IMG/VR virus record: IMGVR_UViG_3300033146_001679 | Span: 1 to 20,410 of that record | Length of the DNA stretch: 20,410 nucleotides | Source of the DNA: a virus | Reading direction: 5' to 3' (one strand) | Shown: piece after piece, positions 13,418-20,410 of the stretch | Position numbering within the stretch: position 1 is the stretch's first letter | Layout: each line of letters opens with the position of its first letter | Position numbers and translations under genes: made by a program | The notes under the pieces: generated by a model | Database searches by the model: none | Told to the model about the DNA's origin: nothing | Seen by the model: the letters and a program-made list of their open reading frames with translations, nothing else

Positions 13418-15718
13418 ATGAATAAAGATTATAAATATTTGCCAAATGATAATCCTACTGACAAATGGTTGAAAAAAGTAAGTGATTATTATATAACTAC
13501 ATCATTAAAAGATGATGTGAGAAATTTAGAACAGATAACTGAAAATCATGAACTAATGACAGGGATTATGACTAAAAGTTATTTTAGTAAAACTTTAAAT
13601 CCTTTAGGGTTACCTCAGACAGATAATGATATACCTTTAGAAGAAGAAATAATTCCAATTATACTACCTACTATAAATACATTAATAGGAGAAAGTTATG
13701 ATAGACCATTAGATTTTAAAGCTTATGTTAATAATCCTGATGCTATTAGTGATAAAGAAAAATGGTTAAAAAGTGAATTTTCTAAAAGATTAGATACTAT
13801 TGTAAAACAAAGTAATGACTTAACGGAAGATGAGATTAAGTTGAAAATGATGGAATTGCAGCAATGGAAAGAATATGATGCACAGGATATAAGAGAGCGA
13901 TTTGCTAATCATTTATTAAATGATTTTATGACAAGATATAATTTCCAACAAAAAACAAAAAATGGATGGAAAGAACAAATAATGAATGCTCAAGAAATAT
14001 ATTTATTTGATGTTATTAAAGGTAATATGTTATTTGAAAATATAAATCCTAAAAATATTCAAATATATGGATTGCCTGAAAATGGAAATGTACATGAAAG
14101 TGAAGCTATTGTATATTCAAAATATATGACTATTAGCGAAATAGTTACAAAATATGGTGATGATTTAAAAAAGAAACAATTAGATGAAATAATAAGAGGT
14201 GGATCAGAAGGAAGTGTTGGTTCTGGAATAGTAATGGTATTTGATAATGTATTTGGTAAAGAAAATGAAACAATAAATAATGATAATAAATTACTATTTG
14301 ATAAAGATACAAATGAATTTATTACTGATAAAAGTAGAGTTGGTAATAAGATACTTGTTAAAACTGTATATTTTAAAGTGTTGCGTAAAATAAATATATT
14401 ACATTATATTGATGAAGTTACAGGAGAAGAACAAATTAAACAAGTAAGTCCACAATATGAAGTGAATGAAGACATGGGGGAATGGATTGAAAAATCAGAA
14501 TATATAAGTGAATATTGGCAATCAACAAAAATATTAGAAAATATATATGTTGATCAAAAAAGATGTCCTGTACAAATGAGAGATATGAATAATATGAGTT
14601 TAGTACAAGCTCCTATTGTAGGTAAAATATATATGGTTGGTGATTTACAAGCTAAAAGTATTATTGATTATTTAAAACCTATTCAATATCAATGGACTAT
14701 GTTTAGTAAGAAAGTTTCAATACTATGGTCAAGAAATTTAGGTAAATTAGTTAGATTGGATATTAGTAAAATTCCTAAAAAATATGGATTTGATTTAGAT
14801 TTATTTATGAGTTGGATTACTTCTTTTGGTATCATAGTCGAAGATCCGTGGAATGAAGCGATGAAAGGACAACCAGCTGGTCAATTTGGTTCGGCAATGC
14901 AGGCTGTCGATATGGAATTAAGTTCATCAATATCACAAGCATTGAGTTATATGATGTATTTGAGATCATTAGCTGATGAAGTAATAGGTGTTAGCAGACA
15001 AAGAAAAGGTGATATAATGGCAAGTGATGGATTAGGAACTATACAAGAATCTATTAACCATTCTGCTAAAATAACAGAAGAATTATTTCAAGAACATCAT
15101 GAAATACAAAAAGTATTATTAGCATATATGTTGGAATATGGGAAATATATTATAAAAGAAACAGGTGATTCTAAAATGCAATATATTACAGATTCTAATA
15201 TATATGAATTATATAAAGCAGATCCTGATATATTTAAAGATGTTGATTATGGAATATCAATTAATAATTCAAGAAAGCAACAACAGTTAGAACAAATATT
15301 TCTTCAATTAGCTCATGCTTACGCTCAAAATGGTGCTATTAAAATGAGTGAGATAATGGAATTATATAATACTAACTCAATGTCAAGTAGAATTAATAAA
15401 CTTAAAATGAAAGAAAAAGAACAAGAGTTACAAGCTCAAAAGATAGAACAAGAAAAAGCAAAACAACAACAAATGATGCAACAGATGATAGAGCAAGCAG
15501 AAGCATCTAAACATCAAAGAGAAATGCAATTACAACAACTTAAAAATGAAGGTATTGTTATGGTTGCACAAATACAAGCAAATGCTAAAATTGAAGCGGA
15601 ACAAATACAAGCTTCAGTTGATTTAGAAACAACAGATGTTAAATCAAATACAGATTTAACTAAATCAATATATCAATATAAACAAAACAAAGACAATAAA
15701 AAACAAAATAAAAAATAA
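13418..15718 (+). CDS. Portal protein (crAss-like)
   Basis: A 766-residue protein directly after terL, the usual site of the portal. The first third has motifs common in portals: an early helical segment, a conserved-looking NPKNIQIYGLP stretch, then the stem/clip region (QAPIVGKIYMVGDLQAKSI and following). Segment AMKGQPAGQFGSAMQAVDME and the helix after it resemble crAss-like portal cores. From about residue 663 the C-terminus is a Gln/Glu/Lys-rich coiled coil and basic tail (ending KDNKKQNKK), as expected of the barrel extending into the capsid. It forms the dodecameric DNA channel at one capsid vertex. Confidence 0.85.
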   Translation: MNKDYKYLPNDNPTDKWLKKVSDYYITTSLKDDVRNLEQITENHELMTGIMTKSYFSKTLNPLGLPQTDNDIPLEEEIIPIILPTINTLIGESYDRPLDFKAYVNNPDAISDKEKWLKSEFSKRLDTIVKQSNDLTEDEIKLKMMELQQWKEYDAQDIRERFANHLLNDFMTRYNFQQKTKNGWKEQIMNAQEIYLFDVIKGNMLFENINPKNIQIYGLPENGNVHESEAIVYSKYMTISEIVTKYGDDLKKKQLDEIIRGGSEGSVGSGIVMVFDNVFGKENETINNDNKLLFDKDTNEFITDKSRVGNKILVKTVYFKVLRKINILHYIDEVTGEEQIKQVSPQYEVNEDMGEWIEKSEYISEYWQSTKILENIYVDQKRCPVQMRDMNNMSLVQAPIVGKIYMVGDLQAKSIIDYLKPIQYQWTMFSKKVSILWSRNLGKLVRLDISKIPKKYGFDLDLFMSWITSFGIIVEDPWNEAMKGQPAGQFGSAMQAVDMELSSSISQALSYMMYLRSLADEVIGVSRQRKGDIMASDGLGTIQESINHSAKITEELFQEHHEIQKVLLAYMLEYGKYIIKETGDSKMQYITDSNIYELYKADPDIFKDVDYGISINNSRKQQQLEQIFLQLAHAYAQNGAIKMSEIMELYNTNSMSSRINKLKMKEKEQELQAQKIEQEKAKQQQMMQQMIEQAEASKHQREMQLQQLKNEGIVMVAQIQANAKIEAEQIQASVDLETTDVKSNTDLTKSIYQYKQNKDNKKQNKK

Positions 15719-15722
15719 AAGT

Positions 15723-16763
15723 ATGCCAGGAATAGAAAAAAAAATACAAATTGATTTTAGTGATTCAGAAGATAATATTAATGAAAATGAAAATGAAAAT
15801 ATTCAGACTGAAGTAGATGATGTTGAAAAAAATATTGAAGCTACACCAGAAACACCAGTTGATGATATTAAAATAGATAAAACTGAACCAGATAATATTG
15901 AAATACAATCTCCAGGAGAATATGATGTAAATGAAATATTTAGATTTTTATCAGAAAATGGAGTAGTTGATGTTGGAGATACACCTCCTGAATTAAATTC
16001 AATTGATGATGTAGCTAAATATGTTTATAATAATAATCAAAAATTAATTACTGAACAAGTTGAGAAAGAATTAAATACTTATCCACAATCATATCAAGAT
16101 TTATTCAAATATGTAAAAAATGGAGGTAATGTTCAAGATTTTACAAATAGTTATAAGGATAGTTATTCTACATTAGATCAAAGTATGTTGAAAGGAAATA
16201 CTGAACTTCAACGTAAAGTAATGAAAGATTACTATAAAACTACTACTCAATGGTCAGATGATATGATTAATACTCAATTATCTAAATTCAATGATGATGA
16301 AATATCTAAATTAAGCAAAACAACATTAAGTGAATTAAAAACAATTGAACAAAATAAACAATTAGAATTAAAAAATCAACAAGATAAACAAATTGCAAAA
16401 CAACAAGAAGATATAAATTTGTTAATGGAAGTTTATCATAAATCAATAGATGAATTAAAATCAATAGGTAATATACCTTTAACTATAAATGATAAAAAAG
16501 TAATAGAAGATAATTTATTTAATAATAAAACTTACAATAAATTAACAAGTGATTTTGAAAAATATAGAATGAATTTATCAATATTAGATTCTTATGGATT
16601 ATTAGATGATATTAATAAAATAACAGATTTATTAAATTCTAAAACAAATAGTAAAAAATACAATTTTAAAAAATCAATGAAAAAAACAACAGATGATGAT
16701 TTTAATATAAATATACGTAAACCTACTGATACTCAAAAAGATAAGGTTGCATTTATTTTTTAA
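15723..16763 (+). CDS. Acidic scaffold-like protein
   Basis: A 346-residue protein between portal and major capsid protein, the normal position of a scaffold. Residues 1-65 are very acidic and low in complexity (DFSDSEDNINENENENIQ). A helical core follows, with a Gln/Lys-rich coiled coil at about 198-236 and a basic C-terminus (KKYNFKKSMKKTT) that could touch the capsid protein. These traits are typical of phage scaffolds, which guide assembly and then leave or are digested; no protease motif was seen. It begins 4 nt after the portal stop. Identity is inferred from position and composition. Confidence 0.55.
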   Translation: MPGIEKKIQIDFSDSEDNINENENENIQTEVDDVEKNIEATPETPVDDIKIDKTEPDNIEIQSPGEYDVNEIFRFLSENGVVDVGDTPPELNSIDDVAKYVYNNNQKLITEQVEKELNTYPQSYQDLFKYVKNGGNVQDFTNSYKDSYSTLDQSMLKGNTELQRKVMKDYYKTTTQWSDDMINTQLSKFNDDEISKLSKTTLSELKTIEQNKQLELKNQQDKQIAKQQEDINLLMEVYHKSIDELKSIGNIPLTINDKKVIEDNLFNNKTYNKLTSDFEKYRMNLSILDSYGLLDDINKITDLLNSKTNSKKYNFKKSMKKTTDDDFNINIRKPTDTQKDKVAFIF

Positions 16764-16787
16764 TAAAATAAATATAATTAAATTATT

Positions 16788-16796
16788 TATATTTGC
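16788..16796 (+). promoter_or_regulatory. -7 box before the major capsid gene
   Basis: TATATTTGC lies 38 nt before the capsid ATG in a 71-nt AT-rich gap. An extra promoter here would raise capsid protein output. A clear -33 TTTG is lacking. Confidence 0.6.
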
Positions 16797-16834
16797 ATTA
16801 AATAATCAATTAAAACAATTAAAAATATAATAAC

Positions 16835-18340
16835 ATGGAAGGATATAATTTATCACCTTTCCAGTTGCATGATGCAACTTCTTGGAACGGAATGACCAGA
16901 GAAACACATTTTATTAACGCATTTGGAGATGAACCACAATATTTAGATAATATTGTACGTAATTTACATGATGTTAATTATGGAATGTCATTTGACAATT
17001 ACTTAAATCAGTTTGGAGTAGAAACTATAGATGAAGATAAATTTTTCAAATGGAAATTAAAAGGAAGAGATGAACGAAATATTGCATTATTAAATGCTTG
17101 GGAAGATGAAAATGGAACAATACCCGTAGGTACTACTACACAAACAGTAGGTAGAAGTGGTTCTCGTTTTTATATGGATTTTCCAGAAAAATACTTTACA
17201 AATACAATGATAATCAAAGGAGCTAAAGATGCGTATCAATTACGTATTATGAGCAATCCTGTTGAAGTTGAACCAAATAAATTTAGAACTGAAATGCAAA
17301 TTGTAACTGGTGATGATAATTTTTTCATACCTATTACTGAATTAAAAGGTGGTACGCGATGGGCTAAATCACATGGTTCGGTAGAACGATATTTATCAAA
17401 AGATGGTTTTGATATATCATTTAGTTCTCCATTTACTATGCAAAATCGCATTTCTATGATGAGAATGGAGCATACTGTTGCTGGAGAAATGATTGATAAA
17501 GGCGAAAATAAACCATTAGTATTTGGTTTTGTAGGAGAAGATAAAGTTGTACGTAAAGCTTGGATTCCAGAATTAGATTATAAATTCATTACAGATTTCA
17601 AGAAAGCTAAAAATAAAATGTTATTTTATGGACAAACTACTCTTAGAGAAGATGGTAGTTCTACTATGAAAGGAACTTCAGGTAATACAATTGAGGCTGG
17701 TTTAGGAATTAGAGAACAAATTGCACCTTCTACTAAATTTTATTTTGATATATTATCATTTGAAAAACTTCGTAATACTTTACTTGAAATGTCAATAGGA
17801 CGAAAAGTAATGGGTGAACGTAATTTTGTAATAGGTACAGGAGAATATGGTTTAGCTATGCTTCATGATATGCTTGTAACTCATTTGTCAGCTAACGATT
17901 ACAAATGGTTAGGTGATTCTACAGGAAGAGGTTATTCTTGGAATGGTAATGATATTAATGTTAAATTCGGACAATTTAAAGGATTTGCTTCAATTAATGG
18001 TATTAAAGTATCATTTATGCATATCGAACATTATGATGATCCGATTTATAATATAGCAACACATCCAGACGGAGGACCTGCTGAAAGCCGCAGACTTACT
18101 ATTATGGATATGGGTTCTAAGCAAGATGCTAATATTAAAAAAGTTCGTATTAAAGGATTTGAACCACAATATGCTTATATTCCTGGAATTAGAGATCCTT
18201 ATAGTAAAGGTGGACTGGGTAGAATGAAACAAGTTGCTTCAAAAGTCGATGGTTATGAAATAATGCTTATGGATAAAGAAGGAGCTGTAGTTAAAGATCC
18301 TACAAGAGTTGTGGAATTTATTCCTTCAATCTTAAAATAA
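16835..18340 (+). CDS. Major capsid protein
   Basis: A 501-residue protein in the capsid position after portal and scaffold-like genes. It has no low-complexity tracts and is richer in Gly, Met and aromatic residues than its neighbours, as expected of a highly expressed HK97-fold shell protein. Segments such as FYFDILSFEKLRNTLLEMS (spine helix-like) and the C-terminal PQYAYIPGIRDPYSKGG resemble crAss-like capsid proteins as I recall them. Length around 500 fits the group. Own promoter-like box upstream and less biased codons agree with high expression. The HK97 fold itself is inferred from the family. Confidence 0.88.
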   Translation: MEGYNLSPFQLHDATSWNGMTRETHFINAFGDEPQYLDNIVRNLHDVNYGMSFDNYLNQFGVETIDEDKFFKWKLKGRDERNIALLNAWEDENGTIPVGTTTQTVGRSGSRFYMDFPEKYFTNTMIIKGAKDAYQLRIMSNPVEVEPNKFRTEMQIVTGDDNFFIPITELKGGTRWAKSHGSVERYLSKDGFDISFSSPFTMQNRISMMRMEHTVAGEMIDKGENKPLVFGFVGEDKVVRKAWIPELDYKFITDFKKAKNKMLFYGQTTLREDGSSTMKGTSGNTIEAGLGIREQIAPSTKFYFDILSFEKLRNTLLEMSIGRKVMGERNFVIGTGEYGLAMLHDMLVTHLSANDYKWLGDSTGRGYSWNGNDINVKFGQFKGFASINGIKVSFMHIEHYDDPIYNIATHPDGGPAESRRLTIMDMGSKQDANIKKVRIKGFEPQYAYIPGIRDPYSKGGLGRMKQVASKVDGYEIMLMDKEGAVVKDPTRVVEFIPSILK

Positions 18341-18362
18341 TAAATAAATAAAAAGTATAAGT

Positions 18363-19247
18363 ATGGCAATAACAAAAACAAATAAACCTACTGGTGGAAA
18401 CAATTCTACCAGTAAGTTTTCATTACCAAATAGAAAAGTAACATTAGTTCCTATTATCCGTAAAAGTAAATTTATGGGTAGTGAATCACATGATGGTGCA
18501 TTTATGTATACAGGTACAACACAATCTTGGACTATTTTTAGAGATAAATATGGAAATTATATTGACCCTCTTACAGATACCGAAAGAATTTTTTTAGAAT
18601 CTAAATTAAATGAAAAATTAAATACTGAACATAAACAGAATTATTGGAAAGAATTTGAAGTAAAAATTAAAAAAGACGTTTATGATTTAAGAGAATTAAA
18701 ACGAGTATTTGATTTAAGTAAACCGAAAGATTTTTTAGCTTATAAATTATTATTAACTGTTCCAGATGTAGCTAATTCTTTAAAAGAGAAAGATTTAGAT
18801 CCATTATATAAATGGGTGTTAATTGAAAAAGATGAACCAATACAAGGTAAATTGACAAAAGCTAAATTAAAAATTAAAGCTTATTCATGGTTATCTGAAA
18901 ATACAGATAAAACTTCTAATATGAAAGATATATTATATGTATTAAATATCAATATATCAAGAGATATTACAAGAGATGAATTAGAAAGTAAAATAGTTGA
19001 TTTAATAGAAGGTGATAGAATAACACAATTAGTTGAATTAATAGAAGATGAAGATTTATCAACTAAAATATTATTTGCTAAATCTTTAAAATCAAGAGAA
19101 CTTAAAATAACTCGAGGTAAATATTATACTACAGAAGGTGTGATTGTAGGTTCTAATCAAGAACAAGTAATGGATTGGTTAGTTAAACCAGAAAATAGTA
19201 CAAATGTTATTGTAATAAAACGAAACATAGATAAATTAAAATTGTAA
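18363..19247 (+). CDS. Capsid-associated conserved crAss-like protein, 294 aa
   Basis: Lies 22 nt after the capsid gene. A flexible Ser/Thr/Asn-rich N-terminus is followed by PNRKVTLVPIIRKSKF and HDGAFMYTGT, which I recall as typical of the gene next to the capsid gene in crAss-like phages. The middle is helical (residues about 75-200). The C-terminal part has GKYYTTEGVIVGSNQEQVMDWL. Probably a virion protein, perhaps an auxiliary capsid or capsid-vertex protein, though which one cannot be decided from sequence. Confidence 0.6.
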   Translation: MAITKTNKPTGGNNSTSKFSLPNRKVTLVPIIRKSKFMGSESHDGAFMYTGTTQSWTIFRDKYGNYIDPLTDTERIFLESKLNEKLNTEHKQNYWKEFEVKIKKDVYDLRELKRVFDLSKPKDFLAYKLLLTVPDVANSLKEKDLDPLYKWVLIEKDEPIQGKLTKAKLKIKAYSWLSENTDKTSNMKDILYVLNINISRDITRDELESKIVDLIEGDRITQLVELIEDEDLSTKILFAKSLKSRELKITRGKYYTTEGVIVGSNQEQVMDWLVKPENSTNVIVIKRNIDKLKL

Positions 19248-19253
19248 TAAATA

Positions 19254-20045
19254 ATGACAGCAAACGAACAACGTAATTTATTTAAAGAACTTTATGACGG
19301 AGCATCAGCTCAAGAAATGGGGTTTGATGATATAGAAGTTAGTAGATTTTTTAATTTAGCACAAGACTTAGTTTTAAATGAATTATTTTTTTCTAATAGA
19401 AATACATTAAAAGAAGGCTTTGAGTTATCATCTAAACGCGATATACAATTAAATAATTTAAAACGTTCTATTACGTTGTGGAAAAATGTTACAACTAATC
19501 TTTGGGAATATACAACATACGATAATATAGTATTAGAATCAGATGTTAATTTAATATTTGATAATGACTATATACAATCTTATAATTCAGTTATAATTGA
19601 ATCTATTGAAGATATGTTGTATATACTTAAAGACAATATGGATGTTAAAACAAATGATAATGAATTGATAAGAAATATTAAAATTAAAAATATAAATGAA
19701 GATAATATTAATGATACATTAACATCACCATTTAATAAACCAAACGAACGGGTATCATATAGGACAAGTGAAATGAAATATTATGATACATTAACAGTAC
19801 ATAGACATTTATCAAGATTATATTTTAAAGATAATTATAATTTTAATAGATGGAATGTAACTTATATTAAACGTCCTATACAAATAGTGGTTGATATTTT
19901 AACACCAACTAAACAAGTAAACTGCGAATTAGATCCTATGTTTCATAATGATATTGTATTCAAAGCAGTACAATTAGCATTAGGTTCAATAGGTTCAAAT
20001 AAATTTCAAATTGCAGATTACGAACAAAAAACAAATATAACTTAA
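19254..20045 (+). CDS. Putative head-tail connector / ring protein
   Basis: A 263-residue protein 6 nt after the previous gene. The N-terminal helices (MTANEQRNLFKELYDGASAQ and FFNLAQDLVLNELF) and a later helix (LDPMFHNDIVFKAVQLALGS) match the general pattern of phage connector or completion proteins that sit under the portal, and of proteins annotated as ring or stabilisation proteins in crAss-like phages. It would link portal and tail. The call rests on gene order and helical pattern; no catalytic motif is present. Confidence 0.55.
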   Translation: MTANEQRNLFKELYDGASAQEMGFDDIEVSRFFNLAQDLVLNELFFSNRNTLKEGFELSSKRDIQLNNLKRSITLWKNVTTNLWEYTTYDNIVLESDVNLIFDNDYIQSYNSVIIESIEDMLYILKDNMDVKTNDNELIRNIKIKNINEDNINDTLTSPFNKPNERVSYRTSEMKYYDTLTVHRHLSRLYFKDNYNFNRWNVTYIKRPIQIVVDILTPTKQVNCELDPMFHNDIVFKAVQLALGSIGSNKFQIADYEQKTNIT

Positions 20046-20049
20046 AATT

Positions 20050-20410
20050 ATGGCACAAGTTCAAGCAAATAATGTTGCTTATGCGTATATTGTGAAAGAT
20101 TTCGCAAGACAAGCAACTACAATGACAGACCCTTCTTCAACAACATATATTAAAGAAGGTGAAGTAGTGGTATCGAATTTAAACAATCAATTATTAAATT
20201 CTACTACAAGCACGTATTCAAATTTAAAAGAAGTAAAGATTTCACAACGTAAAGAAGCAGGATTAGTATCTTCTCCTGCAATTGTAGCGAATAATATTAA
20301 TTTTTATAAAGTAACTGGTTATGCTACATCACAAGAAAAAATAATGTATGTTGGATATAATGGGACATCAGGTTCATTAGAAAGTAACTCATTTATTCCA
20401 GGAACAGATT
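20050..20410 (+). CDS. Structural protein, N-terminal part only
   Basis: Starts 4 nt after the connector gene (MAQVQANNVAYAYIVKDFAR) and runs off the window after 120 codons. The visible part is Ser/Thr/Asn-rich, with alternating hydrophobics and segments such as KEGEVVVSNLNNQLL and KVTGYATSQEKIMYVGYNG, typical of beta-rich virion proteins. It is probably another head or tail structural component of this operon. The missing C-terminus prevents a better call. Confidence 0.7.
   Translation, partial: MAQVQANNVAYAYIVKDFARQATTMTDPSSTTYIKEGEVVVSNLNNQLLNSTTSTYSNLKEVKISQRKEAGLVSSPAIVANNINFYKVTGYATSQEKIMYVGYNGTSGSLESNSFIPGTD

Noticed and set aside
17236-18232. Minus-strand frames of 71 and 73 codons
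   Set aside because: Both are antisense shadows inside the major capsid gene.
9273-20045. Reassigned stop codon, as reported for some crAss-like phages
   Set aside because: All long genes are complete with the standard code and end in TAA or TGA. Absence of TAG as a stop here is explained by AT-richness and a small sample.

Overview
The window looks like a segment of a crAss-like phage (order Crassvirales) that infects a member of the Bacteroidota. Reasons: very AT-rich DNA; Bacteroidota-type promoters (a -7 box TATATTTGC, twice with a TTTG box upstream) instead of -35/-10 promoters; AT-rich leaders without Shine-Dalgarno sequences; and, on the right, a head gene set of PD-(D/E)XK nuclease, candidate small terminase, large terminase, portal, scaffold-like acidic protein, major capsid protein and head-completion proteins. 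These calls rest on motifs, length and gene order read by eye, without database searches.

Layout. (1) Positions 1-8176: every gene is on the minus strand. They are small and mostly unknown, but include two soluble-lytic-transglycosylase-like proteins, a glucosaminidase-like lipoprotein fragment, an unknown lipoprotein, a small secreted protein and a 274-residue hypothetical. (2) Between these genes lies an unusual amount of non-coding DNA that folds into nested helices, multi-way junctions and pseudoknots: about 2093-2200, 2478-2778, 3481-3578, 4956-5598, 6477-6567 (tRNA-like), 6608-6686, 6690-6970, 7280-7623 and 8177-8460. (3) One comparatively GC-rich gene (7631-8176) sits between two of these structured segments. 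(4) Positions 8461-9272 are the switch between the two gene blocks: AT-rich, with cruciform-forming hairpins, twin palindromes and the promoter of the rightward block. (5) Positions 9273-20410: a tightly packed plus-strand head and packaging operon, with extra internal promoters before portal and major capsid genes; the last gene runs off the window.

How the parts fit. The right block packages DNA (terminase plus portal) and builds the capsid (scaffold-like protein, major capsid protein, connector/ring-type proteins). The left block carries cell-wall hydrolases that may act in lysis or envelope remodelling, plus accessory proteins. Its main puzzle is the RNA island: a 640-nt RNA candidate, several compact RNAs that close on themselves and end in U-tracts, and a tRNA-like element. 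The 640-nt candidate invites comparison with the giant ornate phage RNAs (ROOL, GOLLD), but I cannot identify its family from sequence alone.
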